From contig NZ_JAEQNB010000001.1 in the NCBI RefSeq assembly GCF_016722965.1, forward strand, positions 124,001 through 188,000: a DNA stretch of 64,000 bases. Reading direction: 5' to 3'. Positions 25,871 to 34,359 of the stretch are shown here, one piece after another. How positions within the stretch are numbered: position 1 is the first letter of the stretch; every line of letters begins with the position of its first letter. The position numbers were made by a program, and so were the translations under genes. A model generated the notes under the pieces. The model saw only the letters and a list, made by a program, of their open reading frames with translations. It did no database searches and was not told the DNA's origin. Origin of the DNA: Tumebacillus amylolyticus. Lineage in GTDB: Bacteria; Bacillota; Bacilli; Tumebacillales; Tumebacillaceae.

Positions 25871-26086
25871 ATGAACAAAATCTCTCCGAAAATTCTCATT
25901 GCCAGTCTGGCACTCTTGCCGTTCGTTGCGCAGTTGCTCGTTTTGCCGTGGGTGAATCGCATCGATCCGGTCATTCTGGGGCTTCCGTTCTTGCAGTTTT
26001 GGCTGTTCCTATGGATTGTGCTGAGCCCGCTCTGCACGTACAGCATCTACCGGATTCAGAAAGCGCAAGGGAGGTTCGAAGGATGA
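25871..26086 (+). CDS. DUF3311-family small membrane protein
   Basis: This 71-residue protein has two membrane helices (about 10-28 and 38-60), LPWVNRIDPVILGLPFLQFWLF in between, and a short basic tail. It matches DUF3311, whose members sit directly before sodium:solute symporters (the yhjC-yhjB pair in Bacillus subtilis is the model) and probably assist the transporter. An AGGAGGC site precedes ATG 25871. Its stop overlaps the symporter start (ATGA). Confidence 0.87.
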   Translation: MNKISPKILIASLALLPFVAQLLVLPWVNRIDPVILGLPFLQFWLFLWIVLSPLCTYSIYRIQKAQGRFEG

Positions 26087-27582
26087 CAGGCAACGCAACC
26101 GCTTTATCCGTTACGGCCAGTATCGTGTTGGTCGTGGTCCTGATCGGGTTCCTCGCGGGGAAAAACAAATCGTCCCGCAGCTCCGTCGAGGAATGGTCGG
26201 TCGGCGGCCGACGTTTTGGCACGCTCTTGGTCTGGTTCTTGGTCGGGGCCGACTTGTACACGGCGTATACGTTCCTCGCGCTGACTTCGCAGTCCTACAC
26301 GGTGGGGTCGCTGGCTTTCTTTGCGATTCCGTACTCGATCTTGGCGTACTCCGTCGCGTACTTCTTCCTCCCGAAACTGTGGAAAGTCGCGAAAACCTAC
26401 CAATACACCACCCTCGCCGACTACGCGAAGGGACGGTTTGACTCGAAACTCCTCTCGTCGCTGGTCGCCATCGTCGGCGTGCTGATGCTCATCCCGTACA
26501 TCGACCTGCAACTGAGCGGCATTCAAAATACGTTGCAAATCGCCGGCTCCGGCATCGTCAACGTGAAAGTCGTCGTCATCATTTCGTTCCTTCTCGTCGC
26601 TCTCTACACGTTCTTCAGCGGCATCAAAGGCCCGACGTATACCGCGATCATCAAAGACATCCTGATCTGGGTCGTCATGCTGTTCCTCGTCGTCTCGCTC
26701 CCGATGATTCACTTCGGCAGTTGGGGCTCGATGGTGGACACGCTGACCCAAAAAGCGCCGAAGATGCTCACCATCCCCACCTCCGGCCCGAAAAGTTACG
26801 CGTGGTTCATCACCGCATCGTTCGTCTCGGCGCTCGCGCTGTTCATGTGGGCGCATGCGGCGACCGGGGTGTTCACGTCAAAAAGTGCGGATGCCCTGCG
26901 CAAGAACACGATCTTGCTCCCCGTGTACAACATCGTGCTGATCCTCGTGATTTTCCTCGGCATCGTCGCGAAACTTGTTCTGCCTGCGGGGACGGATGCG
27001 AAGTTTGCGTTGCTTGAACTCGTTCGCACCTCGTATGGAGGCGGGATGCAAGGCATCGTGTATGCGACGATTGCGCTGGCATCGTTGATTCCGTGCTCGA
27101 TCATGGCAATCGGGGCTTCGAATCTGTTCGCGAACAACATCTACCGCGACTTGATCAACCCGAACGTCGCACCGAAAAAACTCACGATGGTCACCCGCTC
27201 GATGGTCTTCGTCGTCATCGGGTTGGCGTTGGTCTGCGGCCTGCTGTTCCCGACGGCGCTGGTGTCTCTGCAATTGCTCGGGGTTTCCGGCATGGTGCAA
27301 ATCTTCCCGGCGATCGTGTTCTCGCTGTTCTGGAGATCGCAAACCCGTGAAGCGACGATCTCCGGTCTGGTCGTCGGACTCATTGTCACCTTCACCGTCT
27401 ACGCAACCAACTCGGCCCACGGCATCTACGAAGGCTTCTGGGGGCTGGCGGCGAACTTCGTCGTGGTCTCCGTGCTCAACCCGTTCTTCGTGAGGAAACG
27501 TCAAGAGAACCAAGTGACGGAGTTCCTTTTTGGAGAGCAAGAAGCAAAAACCGGTGGCACTTTACTAGAAGAGGCCATGTAA
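26083..27582 (+). CDS. Sodium:solute symporter (SSS family)
   Basis: This 499-residue protein has about 13 membrane helices. N-terminal features include the family segment SVEEWSVGGRRFGTLLVWFLVGADLYTAYTF; later come YKLP-like FFLPKLWKVAKTYQYTTLADYAKGRF and ALASLIPCSIMAIGASNLFANNIYRD. It resembles Bacillus YhjB. Substrates in this family include organic acids, sugars and amino acids, and none can be named here. ATG 26083 overlaps the DUF3311 stop, so the two form a coupled pair. A strong terminator follows. Confidence 0.9.
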   Translation: MTGNATALSVTASIVLVVVLIGFLAGKNKSSRSSVEEWSVGGRRFGTLLVWFLVGADLYTAYTFLALTSQSYTVGSLAFFAIPYSILAYSVAYFFLPKLWKVAKTYQYTTLADYAKGRFDSKLLSSLVAIVGVLMLIPYIDLQLSGIQNTLQIAGSGIVNVKVVVIISFLLVALYTFFSGIKGPTYTAIIKDILIWVVMLFLVVSLPMIHFGSWGSMVDTLTQKAPKMLTIPTSGPKSYAWFITASFVSALALFMWAHAATGVFTSKSADALRKNTILLPVYNIVLILVIFLGIVAKLVLPAGTDAKFALLELVRTSYGGGMQGIVYATIALASLIPCSIMAIGASNLFANNIYRDLINPNVAPKKLTMVTRSMVFVVIGLALVCGLLFPTALVSLQLLGVSGMVQIFPAIVFSLFWRSQTREATISGLVVGLIVTFTVYATNSAHGIYEGFWGLAANFVVVSVLNPFFVRKRQENQVTEFLFGEQEAKTGGTLLEEAM

Positions 27583-27595
27583 GAGAGGCACTTGC

Positions 27596-27637
27596 AAAAA
27601 AAGGCACTCCCAACTCGTTGTGGGAGTGCCTTTTTTC
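27596..27637. terminator. Bidirectional intrinsic terminator
   Basis: A7 and T6 flank a perfect 12-bp stem GGCACTCCCAAC/GTTGTGGGAGTGCC with a tiny loop, between two convergent genes. Confidence 0.92.
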
Positions 27638-28539
27638 TACTTCATCTGGCAAAGAATCTTGCAGACATCCCGCTCTGCCTTGGCACGCTTCTCCTGCGGC
27701 AGCCGGTTCAGCAGGTAGAGAGCGGCGTAGGGGACTTTGAGGCAGTGCGGGTCATCGTAGACGTTTTCCCAGTATTCGGGCGCGAACAGGGACTCGAACG
27801 GGGGATTCACGATCTCCATGTGCAGGACCTCCTCCGGAATTCGGCGGTTCAACTGCATCTGGATGCGATGGTTCACCATGCCGCTCTCCGTCAAGAACGA
27901 GTACCCCAGACGGTCGAACTCCATCAGAGCTTGCGCGTGGGTGAGTCCATGCTCGACTTCGCCTGTGAAGTGGTAGCGTTTTTCGCCAAGGGTCATGGTG
28001 GGGACGATCACCCGACACTCCTCCAACGCACGCTCCGCCAGATCTTGCAGACTGTTGTAAGCCGGAATCTCCGTGACCTGCTCCACGGTGAACGTGCTGT
28101 AGTCCGCAAGCCCGTAGTAGCGGTTGCCGGAGCCCTTCGAAGATTCCGTCAACGTGACGGAGAACCCGTTCACAAGGCTTGGAATCAGCATGTCGGGACG
28201 CTCGGTCAGCGCACGCAAAGCAAGAAACCCATACGCGAGACCATGCCCCGAATGACTCAGACGAGCTGCATTGGCCCGCAGGCCGTCGAGTACGACTTCC
28301 AGCAACGCCGGGTCGGCCTGCTCCTTCTCATAAGGCACGAACAACTTCGGGAACTTCGAAATAAAATGATCCGCCATCCGTTGCAACCCCACCTGCACAT
28401 GCTCCGGCAGATTTTCTTCCCGACTCATATAGAAAGCGGCCAAAACCGCCGCCCCCGTATGTCCGCCGAACCAACCGCCTTCCTCACCGGCCCGACCTAA
28501 TCCGATCAATCCAAGTTCAAGATACTTTTCGCTCAACAT
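27637..28539 (-). CDS. Uncharacterised cytoplasmic protein
   Basis: I do not recognise this 300-residue protein. It has no signal peptide or membrane helix. Notable segments are GRAGEEGGWFGGHTGAAVLAAF near residues 16-37, LSHSGHGLAYGFLALRAL (about 93-110), and HFTGEVEHGLTHAQALMEFDRLGYS (about 190-214). His- and Gly-rich helical repeats of this kind occur in alpha/alpha-toroid enzymes, but this is weak evidence. ATG 28539 follows AAGGAGTGA. It is divergent from the seleno-DsbA gene. Confidence 0.8.
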   Translation of the reverse strand: MLSEKYLELGLIGLGRAGEEGGWFGGHTGAAVLAAFYMSREENLPEHVQVGLQRMADHFISKFPKLFVPYEKEQADPALLEVVLDGLRANAARLSHSGHGLAYGFLALRALTERPDMLIPSLVNGFSVTLTESSKGSGNRYYGLADYSTFTVEQVTEIPAYNSLQDLAERALEECRVIVPTMTLGEKRYHFTGEVEHGLTHAQALMEFDRLGYSFLTESGMVNHRIQMQLNRRIPEEVLHMEIVNPPFESLFAPEYWENVYDDPHCLKVPYAALYLLNRLPQEKRAKAERDVCKILCQMK

Positions 28540-28694
28540 AAATCGCTCACTCCTTGTTGGAAATATTTGTTTGTTTCAGTATAGCACTAAGGAAACATAT
28601 TTGTATATAAAGTTTCGCGTAATCCATCTGACAGAAGTGCAGGATAAGAATGCGTATACTGAGCCAATACCCTGTTGAAATAGGAGTGAATCAC

Positions 28695-29342
28695 ATGACG
28701 TTGAAAATTCAGGTGTACTCGGACTATGTCTGACCGTTCTGCTTCTTAGCGGAGGTTCCGCTACAAAAAGCAATCGCAGGCAAGGACGTCGAAGTCGAAT
28801 GGATGCCGTTTGAATTGCGGCCGTATCCCAATGAAACGTTGCTTGTCGAGGGCGACTATCTCCAGCGAGCGTGGGCGCAATCGGTCTATCCGATGGCGGA
28901 GCGCTTCGGGCTGAAAATGGTCCTGCCCCGCGTCTCCCCGCAACCGCATACCCATCTGGCGTTTGAAGGGTTCCAGTTCGTGAAGGAACACGGCAAAGCA
29001 AATGAATACAACCACCGCCTGTTCGAGGCGTTCTTCCAAGAGGAGCAGGACATCGGAAGCGTCGAAGTCCTCACCAAACTGGCAGGCGAAATCGGCTTGG
29101 ACGAAAAAGCCTTCCGAGAAGCCCTCGAAACGCGAACATACAAAGAAGTTCATCAAAAAGCGCTCCACCACGCCTACCACGAAGCCAACATCCAAGTCGT
29201 GCCGACGATCAAAATCGGCAACACCGTCCTCGAAGGGGTCCGTGGTCAAGCCGCACTCGAAGGCATCATCGACGAAGAACTCGCCAACACCAAACAAAAG
29301 TCCCCAGGCGACGGCATGGCCTGTGGGATTGACGGCTGTTGA
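28695..29342 (+). CDS. FrnE/DsbA-family oxidoreductase, probable selenoprotein (in-frame TGA at codon 13)
   Basis: The reading frame from ATG 28695 (TAGGAGTG upstream) encodes 215 residues if TGA at 28731-28733 is read as selenocysteine: MTLKIQVYSDYV-U-PFCFLAE. The TGA sits where family members have the first Cys of the CPWC/CPFC redox motif. The rest is an intact FrnE-like thioredoxin-fold protein: helical insert, cis-Pro loop VPTIKIGN, and a C-terminal Cys pair (GMACGIDGC). A SECIS-like hairpin begins seven bases after the TGA. Without Sec machinery the frame would give only a 12-residue peptide, or a start near 28803 lacking the active site. A nonsense mutation is the alternative; the hairpin and the second case at 36649 make it less likely. 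Confidence 0.82.
28740..28772 (+). promoter_or_regulatory. SECIS-like hairpin in the seleno-DsbA gene
   Basis: TAGCGG (28747-28752) pairs with CCGCTA (28758-28763) around loop AGGTT, and TGCTT (28740-28744) with AAGCA (28768-28772) below an internal loop. The apical loop starts 19 nt after the TGA and has G at its second position, within the usual bacterial SECIS limits. E. coli fdhF has loop AGGUCU at similar distance. Confidence 0.72.
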
Positions 29343-29364
29343 AGTCACTGCTATGGTAAAACCG

Positions 29365-29462
29365 ACAGGAGCTCGTGGAAACGGGCTGAGAGGGCAGCTA
29401 GGAAACTCCGTTGCCGACTGGTTGACCTGATCTGGGTAATGCCAGCGGAGGGAAGGCCCTGT
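29365..29462 (+). promoter_or_regulatory. TPP riboswitch (THI element)
   Basis: The conserved core CTGAGAGGG, then ACCTGATCTGGGTAATGCC and GCGGAGGGAA are all present. P1 forms between ACAGG (29365-29369) and CCTGT (29458-29462). It senses thiamine pyrophosphate, and the terminator at 29497-29527 fits transcriptional off-switching of the permease gene. Confidence 0.96.
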
Positions 29463-29496
29463 TTTTCAAAAAAACGGGTACCATCGTGGTGTTTGT

Positions 29497-29527
29497 AAAA
29501 ACCGCTCCTCTGCAGGGGCGGTTTTTT
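29497..29527 (+). terminator. Riboswitch-linked terminator
   Basis: AAAACCGCTCCT pairs with AGGGGCGGTTTT, followed by a T-run, 35 nt after the TPP aptamer and before the permease ribosome site. Confidence 0.88.
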
Positions 29528-29580
29528 GCTGTGCCCTACTTACTTGCAACCTTTACGAATGGAAAGGGAGAGGGACTTAC

Positions 29581-30891
29581 GTGGAAGAAGAACGAAATGA
29601 ACAAAAACTCGCCGTGGGCTTGGAGGACAAGCTGGCTCCTGTGCCGACTCTGCTCTACGGCTTGCAGCATGTGATCGTGTCGAACGTCTGGCTGGACCCG
29701 CTGTTCGTGGCGGCGCTGATCGGGTTGCCGGTCGCCGTCGCGTCGAACATGGTCAACGCGATTTTTTTAGCGGCGGGGGTTGTGACGCTGTTACAAGCGA
29801 TGAGACTCGCACGCTTGCCTGTCGTGCAAGGTCCGTCGGCGGCGTTTGACGCGCTGATGATCGCGGCGGGCAAAGCGAAAGGTCTCGGGGCGGCAGGCGG
29901 CGGAATTCTGTTGAGCGCAGGCATCGTCCTGTTGCTCGCCCTGACCGGCGTTCTGCAAAAAATGCGTGTGCTCTTCACGCCTGTCGTAACGGGTACGGTA
30001 ATCGCCGTCGTCGGTTTTGCACTTTCCGGCTTTACCTTGTACGAATTTCTCGGCGGCTCGGCGGGAACGCCTACTTTTCTAAGCGGGTCTACGCTCGCGA
30101 TGTCGATTCCCACCGCACTGCTCGTCATCTTGCTTTCTGCTTTTGGAAAAGGGCTCTGGCGATCCTACGCATTTCTCATCGCATTGGTCGTGGGCGACGG
30201 AATTGCACTCGCAACGGGCAAGCTGTCATTTGCAAGCGTGGGGGAAAAGGCTTGGTTCGGTCTCCCGCAATGGCTGCCTTATGGAAGTTTGACGCTCGAT
30301 TGGAGCGTGTTCGCGACATTTTTCGTGGCCTACATCGTCGCAGTGATTGAAGCGATGGGCGTCTACGCGGTCGCCGCCGAGTATGTCGGCGTCCCGCTCG
30401 ACGGCAAACGAATTCGCAACGGATTCGCGGGAGAGGCTGTCGGCTCGATGCTCTCCACACTTGTTGGAGGCTTTCCGACCACGGCGTATGCGCAGAATGT
30501 CTCCCTGCTTCGCTTGACAGGGATTGGGTCGAGGTTTACGGTAATAGTGGCCGGGTTGATTTTCATCCTCCTCGGCTTCGTGCCCAAGGCAGGGGCGGTG
30601 CTCGCTTCGACTCCCGATGCGGTGGTCGGCGGTCTGTTTTTGCCGGCGGCGGCGTCTCTGGTGATCACCGGCGTCTCGATTTTGGGCAGAATGGAGAAGA
30701 CCGAGAGCAACCGATTGGTGGCAGGTCTTTCGCTTTTGCTGGCAGTAGCTTTGCCGCAAGCTTGTAACGGAGTCACAGGCTGGGCCGCTCCGTTTTTGAC
30801 GAATACAGTTCTGGTCGGCGCGTTGTCTGCGGTGGTTCTGCAAGCGGTCTTGGTGCAGATCCCGCGTGTGTTCGGGCGTCGAGCAGAGTAG
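29581..30891 (+). CDS. NCS2-family permease under TPP control
   Basis: This 436-residue protein has about 12-14 membrane helices and the NCS2 (uracil/xanthine permease) architecture: LLYGLQHVIVSNVWLDPLF, GFALSGFTLYEF, and AEYVGVPLDGKRIRNGFAGEAVGSMLSTLVGGFPTTAYAQN, the TM8-10 signature. GTG 29581 follows GGGAGAGGG. The TPP riboswitch upstream means it is expressed when thiamine is scarce. Uptake of a thiamine precursor such as the pyrimidine HMP, or of thiamine, is therefore more likely than uracil or xanthine; this is inference. Confidence 0.9.
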   Translation: MEEERNEQKLAVGLEDKLAPVPTLLYGLQHVIVSNVWLDPLFVAALIGLPVAVASNMVNAIFLAAGVVTLLQAMRLARLPVVQGPSAAFDALMIAAGKAKGLGAAGGGILLSAGIVLLLALTGVLQKMRVLFTPVVTGTVIAVVGFALSGFTLYEFLGGSAGTPTFLSGSTLAMSIPTALLVILLSAFGKGLWRSYAFLIALVVGDGIALATGKLSFASVGEKAWFGLPQWLPYGSLTLDWSVFATFFVAYIVAVIEAMGVYAVAAEYVGVPLDGKRIRNGFAGEAVGSMLSTLVGGFPTTAYAQNVSLLRLTGIGSRFTVIVAGLIFILLGFVPKAGAVLASTPDAVVGGLFLPAAASLVITGVSILGRMEKTESNRLVAGLSLLLAVALPQACNGVTGWAAPFLTNTVLVGALSAVVLQAVLVQIPRVFGRRAE

Positions 30892-30900
30892 GGAAGAGGG

Positions 30901-30928
30901 AGGTCGACCGCGTGTCGGCCTTTTTTTC
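30901..30928 (+). terminator. Weak intrinsic terminator
   Basis: AGGTCGAC pairs with GTCGGCCT (one G-T pair) around CGCGT, followed by T7. It separates the permease from the luxE-like gene. Confidence 0.7.
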
Positions 30929-30952
30929 GAGGAGAACAGGAGGGATTCAACC

Positions 30953-32080
30953 ATGCGCGAAGCATCGGAGCGTATCGTGGAACGCGTGCTGAGCTATATC
31001 GAGGAGTTCGCAGACTCTTCCAATCTAGAGAGCGTACATAATGAGGCATTCGGCAAACTGGCATTGGACTTGTTCGCCTACCAATTCCAACACAACCCCG
31101 CTTACAAAAAATACTGCCAAGCCCGCCGCAAGTCCCCCCTCACAGTGAAACATTGGCAAGACATCCCGCCGATCCCCTTCCAAGCATGGAAGGAGCTGAC
31201 GATGAGCTGCGAGCCTGTCGAGGAGGCCCAAGCGGTCTTCATGACCAGCGGCAGTACCGATCCGACAAAAAAGGGTCGGAACTACCATCCGACCCTCCAA
31301 GTCTGGGATGCGTCGATGGTGCCGCCGTTCCGCAAATTTGTCATGGCAGGTCGTGACAAAATGGCGATTTTGGTGCTCTCACCCGCCGCCGATGTCAACG
31401 AAAACTCCTCCCTCTCCCGCTATCTCACGAAAGCGGTGGAGAACTTCGGGACGGAGGACAGCGGTTTTTATTACGACCGAGGCCTCGGGTTTGAAATGGC
31501 GCGCCTCGCCGAAACCATGAAAGACCTCGTCGCCCGCAACGTCCCCGTGATGCTGATGGGCGCGACGTTTGCCTTCGTGCATTTCCTCGACTACTGCAAA
31601 GAAACGAAGCTCTCGTTCGAACTCCCGGAAGGCAGCCGCATCTTCGATACCGGCGGGTTGAAGGGACAAGCTCGTGAAGTCTCGGCGGAGGAACTGCTCG
31701 CGAGCTTCCAAGCGGTGTTCCACGTCAACCGTGCGAACTGCGTCAACATGTACGGCATGACGGAGTTGAGCTCTCAGATGTACGACCGCAATTTGGAAAC
31801 GCAAGCGGCGGGCGGCGAGATTCTGTACGACAAAGTCGGCCCTGCGTGGGTGCGTACCGTCGTGCTCGACCCTGACACTCTGCAACCTGTGGAACGCGGC
31901 CGCACCGGCGTCCTCGCCCACTATGACCTCGCGAATTGGAACTCGTCGCTCGCCCTGCTGACCGAAGACATGGGCTATGAAACGGACCACGGCTTCGTTC
32001 TGCTCGGACGTGCCAAGGGCGCAGAAGCACGCGGTTGCTCCATCGCCGTCGATCAACTTTTGCAGGCACAGAGGGGGTAA
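30953..32080 (+). CDS. LuxE-like acyl-protein synthetase / acyltransferase
   Basis: This 375-residue protein belongs to the LuxE/PaaK adenylating group. The phosphate-loop-like segment is AVFMTSGSTDPTKKGRNYH, followed by VNMYGMTELSSQMYD and GVLAHYDLANWNSSLALLTEDMG. In luminous bacteria LuxE activates a fatty acid as acyl-AMP and passes it to LuxC, which reduces it to aldehyde. Here no luxAB is near. ATG 30953 follows AGGAGGG. The luxC-like gene starts 4 nt downstream, indicating joint function. Confidence 0.87.
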   Translation: MREASERIVERVLSYIEEFADSSNLESVHNEAFGKLALDLFAYQFQHNPAYKKYCQARRKSPLTVKHWQDIPPIPFQAWKELTMSCEPVEEAQAVFMTSGSTDPTKKGRNYHPTLQVWDASMVPPFRKFVMAGRDKMAILVLSPAADVNENSSLSRYLTKAVENFGTEDSGFYYDRGLGFEMARLAETMKDLVARNVPVMLMGATFAFVHFLDYCKETKLSFELPEGSRIFDTGGLKGQAREVSAEELLASFQAVFHVNRANCVNMYGMTELSSQMYDRNLETQAAGGEILYDKVGPAWVRTVVLDPDTLQPVERGRTGVLAHYDLANWNSSLALLTEDMGYETDHGFVLLGRAKGAEARGCSIAVDQLLQAQRG

Positions 32081-32084
32081 CGAG

Positions 32085-33530
32085 ATGATCGCGGCGTTTC
32101 ATGTGCCAAGCGGCATCTCGTTTGCAGAGTACGAGGAGCGGGAGATTCAGACGGAGCAGGGGACGGTGACGTTGCAATTTCCTGTCCTCACCCCGGCGAA
32201 CATCCACGAGATCGCCGAACGAGTGCGTCAAGGCCGAGCACAGGGTCTGGCTCGTTGGTCAACGGAGCAAATCGTCACCCTCATCGACGAAGCTGTCCAC
32301 CTCTGGCTCAACCCCTCCTATGAAAAACGCCGCTTGGCAGAATCCCTGCTTCCCGTCCTCACCGGCTACGACGCGGAGATGATCCGTCTTGAGTTAAAAA
32401 GGTTCCTTCGCAACTTTCGTCGCAAGGAACTCCACCGCTTCCTCGCCGAAGAGTTGGACGACCCGGCGGTGCTCGACGGATTTCGTCCGCGCAAGTCGGG
32501 AGGGCAGAGTCGGGCGTTTGGGCCGGAGCTGTTGGTGCAGATTTTTTCGGGGAACGTGCCGGGGTTGCCGATCTGGAGTCTCGTCATGGGACTGCTCACC
32601 AAGTCGGGGACGATTGGCAAGACGTCGTCTGCGGAACCGCTGATGGCGGCTTTTTTTGCGCAGTCTTTGGTGGAGGTGTGTCCGGAGATTGGCGAGGCGA
32701 TTGCGATACTGCCGTGGCGGGGCGGGACGGTCGATCTGGAAAAAGCCGCCTACGAGCAGGCGGACGTGATCATCGTCTACGGTTCAGACGAGACGGTTGA
32801 GCAAGTTCGCACCCAAGCGGGCGCCGGGAAAGTAGTCGTCGGCTATGGGCACAAGATCTCGTTTGCCATGATTGGACGCGAAGCACTGACGGCAGACCGC
32901 TACCAAGAGACGATCCACCGACTGGCCGAAGACGTCGCCATCTACGACCAGCAGAGTTGCCTCGCCCCGCAAACCCTCTTCGTGGAACAGGGCGGCGTCG
33001 TCGGACCGCGCCAAGTCGCCCAACTACTCGGGGCCGAACTGGAACGGTATCAGAAAAAACGCCCGCGTGCGACCGTCAGCGAGGAAGAAGCGCTGGCGAT
33101 CCGTCGTTTGCGAAGCGAGGTGGAACTGGCAGAGATGGGCGGGGAAGAAGTGGCCCTTTTTGCTAGTGAGACGGGGACCGACTGGACGGTCACGTATCGA
33201 GAGAAGCCAACGTTCGCAGGCTCGACGCTCAACCGCACGGTTCAAGTCTCGGCATGCCATTCAGTAGAAGAAACCCTGCCTCTGCTGCGACCCTATCAAC
33301 GCTATCTGCAATCGGTGGGTCTCGCCGTAGGGCCACAGCGTCTGTTCGAACTCGCGAATCTCTTAGGCGAAGCGGGCGTGAACCGTGTGACCGCCATCGG
33401 GCAGATGACACGAGCGGCGGCGGGGTGGCATCATGACGGCCGCTACAATTTGCTCGACCTCTTGCGCTGGACGGACATCGAAGCGCGGGTCGAGTTGGAC
33501 AGTGAACGCTATGATCCCGATGTCGAGTAA
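32085..33530 (+). CDS. LuxC-like acyl-CoA/acyl-protein reductase
   Basis: This 481-residue protein belongs to the LuxC family (NADPH-dependent long-chain acyl reductase, aldehyde-dehydrogenase fold). Features include LLVQIFSGNVPGLPIWSLVMGLLTKSGTIGKTSSAEPL for cofactor binding and YDQQSCLAPQTLFVE with the catalytic Cys. It would release a fatty aldehyde from the acyl group delivered by the LuxE-like partner. Product use is unknown, since no luciferase is present. GAGGGGG precedes ATG 32085. Confidence 0.88.
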   Translation: MIAAFHVPSGISFAEYEEREIQTEQGTVTLQFPVLTPANIHEIAERVRQGRAQGLARWSTEQIVTLIDEAVHLWLNPSYEKRRLAESLLPVLTGYDAEMIRLELKRFLRNFRRKELHRFLAEELDDPAVLDGFRPRKSGGQSRAFGPELLVQIFSGNVPGLPIWSLVMGLLTKSGTIGKTSSAEPLMAAFFAQSLVEVCPEIGEAIAILPWRGGTVDLEKAAYEQADVIIVYGSDETVEQVRTQAGAGKVVVGYGHKISFAMIGREALTADRYQETIHRLAEDVAIYDQQSCLAPQTLFVEQGGVVGPRQVAQLLGAELERYQKKRPRATVSEEEALAIRRLRSEVELAEMGGEEVALFASETGTDWTVTYREKPTFAGSTLNRTVQVSACHSVEETLPLLRPYQRYLQSVGLAVGPQRLFELANLLGEAGVNRVTAIGQMTRAAAGWHHDGRYNLLDLLRWTDIEARVELDSERYDPDVE

Positions 33531-33549
33531 AAGGAGGGAGGGAGCCAAA

Positions 33550-34329
33550 ATGGAGAACCTATTCAGTTTGCAAGGAAAAATCGCCTTGGTCACAGGTGCC
33601 AGCCGAGGCATCGGCGCGGGAATTGCCAAGCAGTTGGGAAGTTTGGGCGCGTATGTCGTCGTGAACTATCTGAAAAACGAAACCGCCGCACAGCGCGTCG
33701 TCGCTGAAATCGAAGCAAACGGCGGCGGTGCCGTCGCTCTGCAAGGAGATGTGCGGGACGCCGACAGCGTGCAAGCGATGGTTGAACAAATCGTCGAGGC
33801 ATTCGGGCGCGTCGACATCGCGATCAACAACGCCCTGAGCCCCTACACGTTCAACCCCAAAACGCGCAAGACCGCTTGGCAAACGCAGTGGAGCAACTAC
33901 CAAGCGCAATTGGAAGGAAGCCTCGGCGGTGCGTTTCACGTCTGCCAAGCGGTCCTGCCGCACATGCAAAAGCAATTGTCCGGTCGCATCGTGAATCTGG
34001 TGACGAACCTCATCGAGTTTCCCATCGTCCCGTACCACGACTACACGACGGCGAAATCGGCACTCCTCGGCTACTCGCGCAACTTGGCGGCGGAGGTCGG
34101 TCGATTCGGGATCACGGTGAACTGCATCGCCCCCGGTTTGACCTATCCGACCGACTCCAGCCGCGAGACGCAAGAAGATGTGCGCGAGTCGATCCTCCGA
34201 CTGACGCCGCTTGGCAGACTGGCGACTCCCGATGACATCGCGCGTGCAGTGGCGTTGTTCGCCACAGATGCCTCCGCTTTTATCACCGGGCAGTGCCTCT
34301 ATGTCGACGGCGGGTTGGTCATGCGATAG
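33550..34329 (+). CDS. SDR-family oxidoreductase (3-oxoacyl reductase type)
   Basis: This 259-residue classical short-chain dehydrogenase has the cofactor motif TGASRGIGAGIA, NNAL instead of NNAG, and the catalytic Tyr and Lys in YHDYTTAKSALLGYSRN. The Ser expected before it is replaced by the VTNLIEF stretch, which may affect activity. The C-terminus (GQCLYVDGGLVMR) is typical. It follows the luxC-like gene by 19 nt, so it may act on an acyl or aldehyde intermediate in the same pathway. GGAGGGAGCC precedes ATG 33550. Confidence 0.85.
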   Translation: MENLFSLQGKIALVTGASRGIGAGIAKQLGSLGAYVVVNYLKNETAAQRVVAEIEANGGGAVALQGDVRDADSVQAMVEQIVEAFGRVDIAINNALSPYTFNPKTRKTAWQTQWSNYQAQLEGSLGGAFHVCQAVLPHMQKQLSGRIVNLVTNLIEFPIVPYHDYTTAKSALLGYSRNLAAEVGRFGITVNCIAPGLTYPTDSSRETQEDVRESILRLTPLGRLATPDDIARAVALFATDASAFITGQCLYVDGGLVMR

Positions 34330-34359
34330 AATTGGTATATATGTAAAGGAGATGGAGCG

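Noticed and set aside
28803-29342. DsbA-like gene starting at ATG 28803
   Set aside because: This start drops the CxxC region and has no ribosome site. The upstream ATG at 28695 has both, if the TGA is read as Sec.
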